From: Hellea sp039977295
GTDB lineage: Bacteria; Pseudomonadota; Alphaproteobacteria; Caulobacterales; Maricaulaceae
Length of the DNA: 64,000 bases
Direction of reading: 5' to 3'
Assembly: GCA_039977295.1 (NCBI GenBank)
Contig: JBDWDN010000012.1
Location: forward strand, 62,001 to 126,000
Of this stretch, positions 51,876 through 60,087 are shown one piece after another. The notes beneath the pieces were generated by a model. That model had not been told where the DNA came from, ran no database searches, and saw only the letters and a list, made by a program, of their open reading frames with translations. Numbering within the stretch: position 1 is the stretch's first letter; the number at the start of each line of letters is the position of its first letter. Both the position numbers and the translations under genes were made by a program.

Positions 51876-52216
51876 GTAAGAAACGAAAGATAATATCAAT
51901 CAGCTTAATCGTCTTGGTGATCTTAGCCTTTTTGTTTCGAGTCTTTTTATCTAATCTTTTCAGTCTTACGATAGAGCAGGGATATTTTATTCCTGAAGAA
52001 AGTAATATGTTTACTTTCAAGGCGACAAAAATGAACCCCGGCTCAGGGGATTGGTGGCTATATGGAGAAGATAACTTAAATCTTTATGCTTTAGCCGAAG
52101 ATAAACCGGGGTATTACGTATTAAACAAAGCCGATGCTCCCGAAAACGTCTCTGAATTAGATAAGACTCATTGGGGATCAGCCGCCGTTTTTAGGCCTAT
52201 GCCAAAAAAACATTAA
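51872..52216 (+). CDS. Membrane-anchored periplasmic protein, possible immunity partner
   Basis: 114 residues: one N-terminal membrane span (IISISLIVLVILAFLF), then about 85 periplasmic residues (FTFKATKMNPGSGDWWLYGEDNLNLYAL). ATGA coupling to the upstream short effector-like gene suggests an effector/immunity pair acting in the periplasm. Unrecognised family. Bases 52217-52511 have nothing I recognise. Confidence 0.5.
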   Translation: MSKKRKIISISLIVLVILAFLFRVFLSNLFSLTIEQGYFIPEESNMFTFKATKMNPGSGDWWLYGEDNLNLYALAEDKPGYYVLNKADAPENVSELDKTHWGSAAVFRPMPKKH

Positions 52217-52511
52217 TCCTTGGGGTAAATGATTTGAAGGGGGCACAGACGCTGACGCATCGCCAGCCCGGCAAACCTTGTGATGAGGGAAGCGGCGATC
52301 GGTTCCTTCATTCATTCATCATTTCAAGCTTTGCCGAGCTTGCGAACTAGTCTTGCAGCCCATCTCCTGCTGATGATCGTCAGTGGACGTGTATGAATAT
52401 TGGGAATGTACCCAATTCAATACCCCCGATAAGGCCGCTCATTCACAAAATGAGCCCGCCCAAAGCACCAAAAGCTATCCTTCCATAACCTTCAACATAG
52501 GGGATTATCCT

Positions 52512-54920
52512 ATGAGTGCCTCTCTATTATTTAAGCCCGTGATTAATGCGGTTTTGCCGAGCAATGAGATTGCGGCTTCGGCGGAGCTTTATTCTTATAA
52601 GGCGGGTTCTACCGTTCTTTATCCGCTTTATCTGGATGAGGATAATGCGAGCCCTGCGACCAATCCTGTGATTGCAGATGCGTCGGGTGAGTTCCCGCCG
52701 CTTTTCACCGATGATGGGCAAGATTATAAGTTGATCTTACGCGAAGCTAGTGTTCTTGGCATTGAGGGGGCGGTGCTTTGGGAGATTGATAATTATGGCC
52801 GGATTGGCCGCACAAATGAAATTGTTGCCGGCAGCCTTATTGAAGATTTTTACGGCCTTGATGCGTCTATCGGGCCGAACTTAACTGTCATTGTACCGAT
52901 TGCCTCAGACGAGATTTTGAAAAATCCGCAAGAGGGCGTCACCGCGGTTGAAAGCTGGAAGGTGCCGCCATCCTCGCGTGTGATATTGCAGCTGAAAGAT
53001 GAGACCATTGTCCATCCTGCAAGGATAGCAGAATATGCTATGCAGAGTTCTGACCAAGTGGAGCTAAAAGGCGTTGCGCCGCTTATTAAAAATATTGCTG
53101 ATAATGGACACTCATATGGTGGAACAACGGGTGACTATTCCGTTACATTCAAGCTTGATAATGTGAATGACGTTCGCGTTGGTCATTACGTAAACATTCT
53201 AGATAATGACGAATTTCAGGCGAATTTAAGCAAAAGGTCTTATGTTGAATATGATCAAGCTCGTCCGCGATGGGTCTTTACCGAAATTCAAGCCGCGACA
53301 CCCAATAGCGCAACAGTGCCGGAGGGGTTTGTCAGGACGGAGGGCACGACGGTCACAATCTTATATCGTGTCACCGCGAGTAATGAATATTTCCCATCCG
53401 AACAAGTTGATGCCTCAGATTACATCACAGCGGGTGAAGTCTTTTTCGTTAATGGCCAGATGCGAGAAATTGAGAGCGTCTCCTCGACAGGTCCGACATT
53501 TGAACTTGCCTCGGCGCTCGAGGTGGATTTAGGGCCGCAGACCTATTGGTACACGCTCACCAGTGGGGACGAGACATTCACGCAAGAGCAGGTCGTAACT
53601 GTTATAGATGATGAAACGGCGATTACGCGAAATGTCGTGACGGGTAGTTTGCCTGACCCTGAAACTGGCTTGGGCGGTACCCGGTTCACAGACTACCAAA
53701 TAGGTGACTTTCACGCCCATGATGGCGGCTTCAATCCCATTCGCGCCATCATAAGCGATTCTGAAATGGACGTGGCAGTAGATAAAACTGTTTCAACACC
53801 CGCGAAGTTTTCAATTGTTCGCAGTGAAGGCGCTTTTGCAGGTCTTCACCCTATTACAGCGGTTGATACGGCTAACTCTACAATCACATTTCACCTTCGC
53901 GCTTATTATCTTGAAGACCAAATGGCTATTCCGATTAAAGGTATAACGGGCGGGGTCATTAAAATTGTGCGGTCAGTCCTAGAAACGACAGGCACAGTCG
54001 GCGGGATTTTTGTTGATGGGCGCAGCTTCACCTATGGCGATTTAGTTATCAAGGGGCCACAATCAGGCGTCGGAATTGACCCTAAGGGGCAGTCTGGTTT
54101 CAATGCGGGGCGGGTTACGTTTCAAGGCGCGGGCGGAACATATGGCTTTAATATAGGCGTTGATTTTGGTGTTGGCTGTGTGGGGAAGGTGCAAGAGCAA
54201 ATTAACTTTGCGGCGAAATTCTCTGGGATGCGCTGTGATAACTCAATCGTAGAGGCTGACTTTGCTGTAACTGGCGGGGCAGGGCTCTATGGTGTTCTCA
54301 CCAATAACAGCAATACTAACTTCAATTTCGCGCGGCAAAACGGAAATAAAACGCAAGGATATTTAGCCGCCACGCCGTGTAATACCGTAGCGGACTCGAT
54401 GCGACAAATCGGAAATAGGGCGCGTTCGGTCGTCATTCAGGCCGGAAGTTTTCACCTTGTTCAGTTTACGGCCATACATTGCGGGCAAGGGCCACAACTT
54501 GTTAATTCTAACGGTCGTATGACAGGTTGCCGCGTATTTGGGGGTAGGCGCCCGCTTATTATTACAGGCGGCTCTACTGAGGCCAATTCGTCCACATTTA
54601 CAGGATTTGAGGGTAGCGGCCTTTTGGTTCAGGGCGGAACTGCGAAACTACAGCGGGCTGTTGTTGTTGCAGGCACCGGGGCTGCTTTTACGTCATCCAA
54701 CGGCGCAACGGTAGATTTTACATCTTCATTCGTAAAAGACACATCGTCATTCATTGTAACGCAAGATTCTTATGTTGAGGTTTCAGGCTCTAATATTGAG
54801 CCGAGTATAGCTATATCAGCGGGTGGCTCAGTTGATGCGACGAATATGGGCGGCACGCTCACATGCAACCGAACGCCGAACACGCTAGACACGTCTAGCG
54901 GTTCGATCCTGCGCACATAG
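52512..54920 (+). CDS. Phage tailspike protein with beta-helix
   Basis: 802 residues from ATG 52512, which has AGGGGA upstream (the frame opens at 52383 without an RBS). The N-terminal head-binding part is SASLLFKPVINAVLPSNEIAASAELYSYKAGST...LYLDEDNASPATNPVIADASGEFPPLF (landmarks SAELYSYKAGST and NPVIADASGEFP). The later half has beta-helix-like Gly/Asn/Thr turns (TGCRVFGGRRPLIITGGSTE, SSTFTGFEGSGLLVQGG). Such spikes bind and often cleave surface polysaccharide. Confidence 0.85.
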   Translation: MSASLLFKPVINAVLPSNEIAASAELYSYKAGSTVLYPLYLDEDNASPATNPVIADASGEFPPLFTDDGQDYKLILREASVLGIEGAVLWEIDNYGRIGRTNEIVAGSLIEDFYGLDASIGPNLTVIVPIASDEILKNPQEGVTAVESWKVPPSSRVILQLKDETIVHPARIAEYAMQSSDQVELKGVAPLIKNIADNGHSYGGTTGDYSVTFKLDNVNDVRVGHYVNILDNDEFQANLSKRSYVEYDQARPRWVFTEIQAATPNSATVPEGFVRTEGTTVTILYRVTASNEYFPSEQVDASDYITAGEVFFVNGQMREIESVSSTGPTFELASALEVDLGPQTYWYTLTSGDETFTQEQVVTVIDDETAITRNVVTGSLPDPETGLGGTRFTDYQIGDFHAHDGGFNPIRAIISDSEMDVAVDKTVSTPAKFSIVRSEGAFAGLHPITAVDTANSTITFHLRAYYLEDQMAIPIKGITGGVIKIVRSVLETTGTVGGIFVDGRSFTYGDLVIKGPQSGVGIDPKGQSGFNAGRVTFQGAGGTYGFNIGVDFGVGCVGKVQEQINFAAKFSGMRCDNSIVEADFAVTGGAGLYGVLTNNSNTNFNFARQNGNKTQGYLAATPCNTVADSMRQIGNRARSVVIQAGSFHLVQFTAIHCGQGPQLVNSNGRMTGCRVFGGRRPLIITGGSTEANSSTFTGFEGSGLLVQGGTAKLQRAVVVAGTGAAFTSSNGATVDFTSSFVKDTSSFIVTQDSYVEVSGSNIEPSIAISAGGSVDATNMGGTLTCNRTPNTLDTSSGSILRT

Positions 54921-54925
54921 GCGCC

Positions 54926-55306
54926 ATGATGCACGGTTCTGTCTCCATGCTGTTAATGCACAGCCTCGCCCTGTTTTTCGCTGTTCAGCTTGTGGTTTTT
55001 CTTGGGCTGAATGTGTGGATATGGCGGTCCAACCAAGCCATCCCTGAACGCATGTTAAGGGACTATAAAAGCGCGAACCTATCCGATGTTGCTTTGCTCG
55101 CTGATTTCATTATCTGGTGCGGCCGCCACCATAAGGCCCATGCGCCGGTCATGGTGGGTCTTCACGCCTTTATGATGCAGCACATGATGATGGATATCAA
55201 AATTATGGGGTGGTCTATTCTGGGCTGGACCGTGTTAATTTTAGTCGATCTTAAAACTGCGCGCGTCAGTCAAAAAGCGCGTGTTCATTTAAAGCTGAAC
55301 CGATGA
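54926..55306 (+). CDS. Small membrane protein in lysis region
   Basis: 126 residues with two membrane segments (about 8-33 and 92-110) and a Met/His-rich middle (GLHAFMMQHMMMD). Overlaps the next gene by ATGA. Position before the lysis genes suggests a holin-type or accessory role; no family recognised. Confidence 0.55.
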   Translation: MMHGSVSMLLMHSLALFFAVQLVVFLGLNVWIWRSNQAIPERMLRDYKSANLSDVALLADFIIWCGRHHKAHAPVMVGLHAFMMQHMMMDIKIMGWSILGWTVLILVDLKTARVSQKARVHLKLNR

Positions 55307-55701
55307 GCAATGAGGCAGGGCTCGGCGTGACGCTAGGGCAGCTTTTTGCAGCTATGGGCGGCACGGCGGCGGTGACGGGGCTGGCGGGATGGCTCGGTAC
55401 GCAATGGGTTAAGGCACGTGAGAATAACCGTGCCGACAGCCGAGAAAATCGCAGCGACGTTGTTGCCTTGCTGCGTGAGCAACTGACCAAAGCCGAAGAT
55501 GAAATCGTGCAGATGAAGGCTTTGCTGGCCGAGGCGGGTAAGCGCGTCACGGCCATATCTGACCGCGCGCGCGAATTTGAACTGCGCCTCATCCGCCAAG
55601 AAGCGGAGCTGAAAGCCGTCACCCTTCTGCTGGAAACGCTGGAAAAGCGTTATCAAGAAAAAGAGCTGATTATTGCGGCGCTCAAGCGAGAAAAAACATG
55701 A
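55303..55701 (+). CDS. Coiled-coil membrane protein in lysis region
   Basis: 132 residues: an N-terminal hydrophobic Gly-rich segment (LFAAMGGTAAVTGLAGWLGTQWV) then a long coiled coil (VVALLREQLTKAEDEIVQMKALLAEAGKR). Overlaps the 23-codon gene by ATGA. May be a holin-type or spanin-like accessory protein. Confidence 0.6.
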   Translation: MSNEAGLGVTLGQLFAAMGGTAAVTGLAGWLGTQWVKARENNRADSRENRSDVVALLREQLTKAEDEIVQMKALLAEAGKRVTAISDRAREFELRLIRQEAELKAVTLLLETLEKRYQEKELIIAALKREKT

Positions 55702-55769
55702 GCGCCATCTACGTCTTCATTGAATGCCTCATCGTCGCCTGTTGCCTTTGGGCGTCAATTGCCAATTGA
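55698..55769 (+). CDS. Very short membrane peptide
   Basis: 23 residues, almost wholly hydrophobic (IYVFIECLIVACCLWASIA). Its ATG overlaps the preceding stop as ATGA, which supports translation. Tiny single-span peptides occur in phage lysis regions. Bases 55770-55944 show no gene. Confidence 0.4.
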   Translation: MSAIYVFIECLIVACCLWASIAN

Positions 55770-55944
55770 CGTATGTGGTGGAGCCTCAAACGTCACAGCC
55801 AAACCTTTGCCCGTTTCTATGCCTATACCTATTAAGCTTTCGCTACTTGGTGGGCGTTGTCACTGCGGCGGCCTTCATTGAGTGGCTAGGCTAAATTTTC
55901 CGCCCCTCTTTTTCACTTTAAACGTAACTTCAAAAGGACATGCT

Positions 55945-56253
55945 ATGTTAACACAATCAGATATCGCGCGAATTTCTCGCATTCTGCAAAAAACAGATTG
56001 CTCTCAACCGATTGAGGGCGTGGTATCGTTAGAAAACGGCGCTCTAACTTTAAGATTCAACGCCCCACAGAGCCGCGCCTTAGACGCGCAGAGAGCTCTC
56101 ATGGCGCATCATCTGAACACGGATATAGATCCGCAGAATGAAGAGGCGCGTGTAAGGGATGTAAACGGGATCGCGGTTCTAGAACTGGACGTGAAAGCGC
56201 CGCTCTGGAAGCATAGCGAGAAGGTTCCGCCGAGTGAGGTGGTTTTGATTTAG
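55945..56253 (+). CDS. Hypothetical phage protein
   Basis: 102 residues from ATG 55945 (AAAGGACA upstream). LTQSDIARISRILQKTD, then beta-strands (GVVSLENGALTLRFNAP) and an acidic end. No family recognised. Lies between the coiled-coil gene and the endolysin. Confidence 0.55.
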   Translation: MLTQSDIARISRILQKTDCSQPIEGVVSLENGALTLRFNAPQSRALDAQRALMAHHLNTDIDPQNEEARVRDVNGIAVLELDVKAPLWKHSEKVPPSEVVLI

Positions 56254-56372
56254 GGGCCTTCCGTAAGCCGAATGGTCACCAAATTTTTGAAGTATTTTTT
56301 CTAAGCCACCTCGAGATTTGCCGTTGGCGGCGTCGTCCCATTATTTTGTTTCACCGCAAAGGAGACCAATCT

Positions 56373-56819
56373 ATGCCTTATCTACGTAAATCCGCGCGGC
56401 GGATTGAGACTGTTATTGTTCACTCTACGGCGACCCAGCCGCGCATGAAAGTGACGGTGGCCGATATTGATCGGTGGCATAAAGAGCGGACGCCGCCCTT
56501 TTCCGAGATTGGCTATCATTTGGTTATCTACCGAGATGGCTCGGCGCATTTGGGGCGTGATATTGATAAAATGGGGGCGCATGCATATCGGCATAATCGG
56601 GGCTCGATTGGGATCGTTATGGTGGGCGGTTTGTCAGGCGCACATAGAGCTGAGGCTAATTATACGTCTGCGCAATTTGCAACTTTGTCTAAGATTTTGG
56701 ATGAACAAGAGAGCTACTATCCGGGCCTTCAAATTAAGGGCCACCGCGATACTAAGGCTACGGCCTGCCCGTCATTTAATGTCGGTCATTGGCGGGAAAC
56801 GGGAGAGGTGAAGGCGTAA
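56373..56819 (+). CDS. N-acetylmuramoyl-L-alanine amidase endolysin (Amidase_2)
   Basis: 148 residues from ATG 56373 with AAAGGAGA. Zinc ligands are visible in VIVHSTAT, KGHRDTKATACP, plus IGYHLVIYRDG and VGGLSG of the PGRP/Amidase_2 fold. It lyses peptidoglycan at the end of the phage cycle. No signal peptide, so a holin is required. TAATG overlap with the inner-membrane spanin. Confidence 0.93.
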   Translation: MPYLRKSARRIETVIVHSTATQPRMKVTVADIDRWHKERTPPFSEIGYHLVIYRDGSAHLGRDIDKMGAHAYRHNRGSIGIVMVGGLSGAHRAEANYTSAQFATLSKILDEQESYYPGLQIKGHRDTKATACPSFNVGHWRETGEVKA

Positions 56820-57223
56820 TGATAAAGGCGATATTAGGCGGCACTTTTGGGTATGTTCAGGCGGGGCTTCTTATCCTTATAGGCGGAGCATTGCTGTGGC
56901 TGTGGGGCGATTATAAAGCCGCCAAAAAAACGGCGTTAAGGCTGGAGAGTGAGATCGCCGCGCTGACAAGCACCTTGCAAAGTAAAGACGGGATCATCGC
57001 CTCACTTGGACGTTCAGCCGGCCGTAGAAGCCATAACAACACACACTCAAAGGAGTTAGCCAATGACATCCAAAATGCGAAAGATGGGGAGGCTTGCGTC
57101 CATAGTGAGCCTATCCGTATTGTTCTTGATGGGCTGCGCCTCCGTCCCAAACAAGACGCCCCTAACATTGCCGCCCAGCCTGTTCCGGTGTTTGCCGGAG
57201 CCGACCCCGCCGCGCCTAAGTGA
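56819..57223 (+). CDS. Inner-membrane spanin (Rz-like)
   Basis: 134 residues from ATG 56819 (GAGGTGAAGG upstream). One N-terminal membrane span (QAGLLILIGGALLWLWGDY) then coiled coil (ALRLESEIAALTSTLQSKDG), the i-spanin layout. The o-spanin gene overlaps it in another frame from 57063, as for lambda Rz/Rz1. Confidence 0.8.
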   Translation: MIKAILGGTFGYVQAGLLILIGGALLWLWGDYKAAKKTALRLESEIAALTSTLQSKDGIIASLGRSAGRRSHNNTHSKELANDIQNAKDGEACVHSEPIRIVLDGLRLRPKQDAPNIAAQPVPVFAGADPAAPK

Positions 57224-57428
57224 AGCGGTTGACGGCGGCGCGACAAAAGATAGCGAGATTGCACTTTTCATCAAAGACCTCGCCTATGCTGGACGAGATT
57301 GCCGGGCGCAGCTTGCTGAAGTCGGCCATATGCTCGACCTTCAGCCGGAAATAGAGTTGGCGGATGTTGTCGTGATCCAAACCCGCACACAAGATCAGCC
57401 TCGCAAATGGTGGAAACCGTTTAAATAA
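57063..57428 (+). CDS. Outer-membrane lipoprotein spanin (Rz1-like)
   Basis: 121 residues with lipobox LMGC after SIVSLSVLFLMG, then a Pro-rich segment (TPLTLPPSLFRCLPEPTPP). It overlaps the Rz-like gene out of frame by 161 bases. i- and o-spanin span the periplasm and fuse the membranes at lysis. Last phage gene of the block. Confidence 0.8.
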   Translation: MTSKMRKMGRLASIVSLSVLFLMGCASVPNKTPLTLPPSLFRCLPEPTPPRLSEAVDGGATKDSEIALFIKDLAYAGRDCRAQLAEVGHMLDLQPEIELADVVVIQTRTQDQPRKWWKPFK

Positions 57429-57648
57429 AATTTGCCGCAATCGCGCCGATTTGTATTTCATGGTTCAACAACGGCACCAAGCTGTGACCCGTCAACATGT
57501 TCGCCGTCTAACGTAATATGGTTCGTGCGCCGTTCCCTGTTCTGAGAGCTAAGCGCGATAGTCTTCTTAGATTTGGGTTTTGCCCTGCATAGCAAAAATA
57601 TAATAATAGCGTGAAAGGCATAATTTTTTATCTATGAGGGATTGCGTC

Positions 57649-57990
57649 ATGAAACCTACATTGCGGCAAATGGAATATTTGGTAGCGATAGCAGATACAG
57701 GGACGTTCGGGGCGGCCGCCAAGAAGACCTTTGTGAGCCAGCCCAGCCTTTCAGCCCAGGTAGATGCGGTCCGCCAGATGGCCGCAATGGGAGGGAGCAT
57801 CGCCATTCTGCCAAGTTTATATGCTATCTCTGAAGCAAAGCTTGATCCTCAGCTCTTTATGAGGCCCATCAATCATCCCTTAGCCCAAAGAGACATTGGT
57901 CTGATTTGGCGGCACTCCTCACCTCTCATAAAGAAGTTTGAAAATGTCGGTCGTGTTATTGTAGAGGTTGCTAATAGCATAATGACCTAG
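57649..57990 (+). pseudogene. LysR/OxyR-type regulator with large internal deletion
   Basis: The first 37 residues are a LysR HTH (TLRQMEYLVAIADTGTFGAAAKKTFVSQPSLSAQ region). It then jumps in frame to the end of the OxyR effector domain (VRQMAAMGGSIAILPSL, RDIGLIWRHSSPLIKKFE). About 180 residues in between are missing; intact relatives have around 300. The product of 113 residues lacks the recognition region completion and most of the sensing domain. Bases 57991-58244 show no gene. Confidence 0.8.
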
Positions 57991-58244
57991 GACCACAGAC
58001 CCAATAATGTCGCTCACGGTTTTACCCAATTAGAGTAAGCCCAATTGTTAATGTGTGAGTAGATGCAAGCTCTCGCTTATCCGGTATTATGAGAGGCGTT
58101 GACCTACCCGAATTGCGCATAGATAATTACGGGGTGAGGCTGGGCGTCGATTTTAAGATAAAGCCTGGGCTAAAGCTAAATCCATTTGTATTTTGTGCAT
58201 TTTACCCCTTGTCAATTCGGCTATGTTGAGGCATTGCCCCGCTC

Positions 58245-58335
58245 GGAGACGTGGCCGAGTGGTCGAAGGCGCTCCCCTGCTAAGGGAGTATGGGTCAAAA
58301 GCCCATCGAGGGTTCGAATCCCTTCGTCTCCGCCA
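58245..58335 (+). tRNA. tRNA-Ser (anticodon GCU)
   Basis: Acceptor GGAGACG pairs with CGTCTCC; the discriminator G and encoded CCA end at 58335. The anticodon stem is CTCCC/GGGAG with loop CTGCTAA, giving anticodon GCT (58279-58281). A long variable arm (TATGGGTCAAAAGCCCATC) is typical of serine tRNA, and the T-loop is GGTTCGAATCC. Confidence 0.97.
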
Positions 58336-58371
58336 TCACCTTCTGGCACTATTTTATAACCTATCTTTCGG

Positions 58372-58388
58372 CTCAGTTTTAAACTGAG
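58372..58388 (+). terminator. Palindrome downstream of tRNA-Ser
   Basis: CTCAGTTT and AAACTGAG surround one base and are followed by TGTTT. Likely processing or termination hairpin of the tRNA transcript; the tight loop makes it tentative. Confidence 0.4.
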
Positions 58389-58551
58389 TGTTTCACGTGC
58401 TGATCAAGCTTTCGGGCGAGGGAATTACATAAATTAATATACCAGAACACTTTATCCGCGGCGTGTCTTTGGCTTGAATGGTAGTCTTTCAGAGTGTAGA
58501 TGAGGTTCATGTTTGGCCTACCCAGACCGTTATCCTGTTTCAGAGTACCTT

Positions 58552-59106
58552 ATGACCAATCCAAAAATCAGAAAATTCCTTATCCTCGTTCACCTTTTCG
58601 CTGCGAGTTTTATGGCCCCTGCTTTTTTACTTGTGGCTGTTACGGGCGGTATGCATATGGTTGGCGGTGTTGAGTCTGAAACTAAGGTTGCGCTTCCTTT
58701 GCCCGCAGGGACACAGATTGATTTAAAGAGCCCGACGGCTGAGGCGGATATTCGGGCGCTTTTGGCCTTGGCTAATATAGATCATGATTTTGAGTATTTG
58801 AAAAATCGGGGGTCTTCGGCGCAGACTCGTCCGACCTCACGGCCTTATATTGCCTTTTCGCAAAAAAACGGTGTTTGGACAGCGACTAAAAATACGCCTA
58901 ATTTTATGAAGGCGGCGATGGAAATCCACAAAGGTCATGGCCCTAAGATATTGAGAAGCTATCATAAGCTTGTCGCCCTGATGCTGTTCTTGGTTATTTT
59001 TGGCGGTATATTGGTCGGGTTGTTGGCCAAGGCTTATCGCCGTAAGACGATTGGCGCGCTGGCGATTGGGACAGTGCTCTATTTGGTGCTGATCTTTCTC
59101 GCTTAG
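58552..59106 (+). CDS. PepSY-associated-like membrane protein
   Basis: 184 residues from ATG 58552. An N-terminal membrane segment (FLILVHLFAASFMAPAFLLVAVTGGMHM), a ~90-residue periplasmic part, and two C-terminal segments (LVALMLFLVIFGGILVGLLA, IGTVLYLVLIFLA). The HLF...GGMHM and SYHKL.AL layout resembles PepSY-TM proteins. Function unknown. Convergent with the FAH gene, overlapping by 4 bases. Confidence 0.6.
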   Translation: MTNPKIRKFLILVHLFAASFMAPAFLLVAVTGGMHMVGGVESETKVALPLPAGTQIDLKSPTAEADIRALLALANIDHDFEYLKNRGSSAQTRPTSRPYIAFSQKNGVWTATKNTPNFMKAAMEIHKGHGPKILRSYHKLVALMLFLVIFGGILVGLLAKAYRRKTIGALAIGTVLYLVLIFLA

Positions 59107-59753
59107 GTAAAGCGGACAGTTATCCGTTCTAACCCTTCTATCCCGCCTGATAACTCATCACCGGCAATGACGGGGCCGACGCCTGCGGGCGTGCCCGTAT
59201 AGACGAGATCCCCGGCTTGGAGATCCATATCCTTGGTGAGATATTCCACAACTTCGTCAATTGACCAGATTAATTTGTCGAGGGCTGAATGCTGAACAAT
59301 GTCGCCATTTTTCCGTAGCACGATATGGGCATGGGAGAGGTCAACTTGATCCGCTGGCGTTAGCGCCGAGCAGGGGGCCGAAAGGTGAAAGTTTTTTGCG
59401 CGGTCCCAAGGGCCTCCTTTGGCTTTTGCCTTGGCTTGTAAATCGCGTCGCGTCATGTCTATTCCCACGCCGTAACCGAATATCCCATCTGGCCCCATGG
59501 CCACCACAAGCTCGACTTCGTAATGTAGGTTTTCCGTATGGGGCGGGTAGGGGATATTGGCCCCGCTTTGCACAATGGTTTCTGCCGCTTTGGTGAAAAA
59601 GACAGGCTCGGATCGTTCAATGTCGCCGCCCATTTCGACCACATGATCCGCATAATTCTTCCCGACGCAGTAAATGCGCCTGACGGGAAAGCGGGCGTCA
59701 GTGCCAGCAATAGGGAGGCTAATTGGGTCAGCGGGCGGGAATGCAAATTTCAT
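59103..59753 (-). CDS. Fumarylacetoacetate hydrolase family protein
   Basis: 216 residues from ATG 59753, with GAGGA upstream (the open frame continues further back without support). FAH signatures: RIYCVGKNYADHVVEMGG, EPVFFTKAAETIV, HYEVELVVAMG (metal-binding Glu residues), GYGVGIDMTRRDLQ (metal-binding Asp), GDLVYTGTPAGVGPV. Members hydrolyse or decarboxylate beta-diketo acids and oxaloacetate-like compounds. Confidence 0.93.
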   Translation of the reverse strand: MKFAFPPADPISLPIAGTDARFPVRRIYCVGKNYADHVVEMGGDIERSEPVFFTKAAETIVQSGANIPYPPHTENLHYEVELVVAMGPDGIFGYGVGIDMTRRDLQAKAKAKGGPWDRAKNFHLSAPCSALTPADQVDLSHAHIVLRKNGDIVQHSALDKLIWSIDEVVEYLTKDMDLQAGDLVYTGTPAGVGPVIAGDELSGGIEGLERITVRFT

Positions 59754-59815
59754 AATATCCTCATTGCGTAGCGGGAACTCTGTGGGTAGCCTAGTCCAAA
59801 ATAGGAGAACTGCCA

Positions 59816-60061
59816 ATGCGTGTTGTCGACGTCCCGATAGACAAAATTTATGTCCCTGCCGCAAAGAAGAAAACCTTGGATGAAGAGAAGATTTTGCCGC
59901 TCGCGGAAGACATTTTAGAGAATGGACAGACCACGCCAATTTATGTTCGAGTGGGCAAAGACCGCTATGTCCTGCAAGAAGGCCTGCATCGCGTCGAAGC
60001 GATGAAGCTTCTCGGCAGCACGACGATTGAAGGTCATATTATTCAAGCCAAAAAACACTAA
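59816..60061 (+). CDS. ParB N-terminal/sulfiredoxin-like small protein
   Basis: 81 residues with RBS AGGAGAACTG. ILPLAEDILENGQTTPIYVRVGKDRYVLQEGLHRVEAMKLLG is the ParB-like fold with the GLHRVEA motif (GEHR-like box). No partition partner or HTH is present, so it is not a classical ParB. 26 bases before the dehalogenase gene. Confidence 0.82.
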   Translation: MRVVDVPIDKIYVPAAKKKTLDEEKILPLAEDILENGQTTPIYVRVGKDRYVLQEGLHRVEAMKLLGSTTIEGHIIQAKKH

Positions 60062-60087
60062 AGACCGAAACGAAAGAGGATATTTAT

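Noticed and set aside
58245..58335. tRNA-Ser as proven prophage attachment site.
   Set aside because: No integrase and no duplicated tRNA 3' end were found at the left boundary of the phage block.
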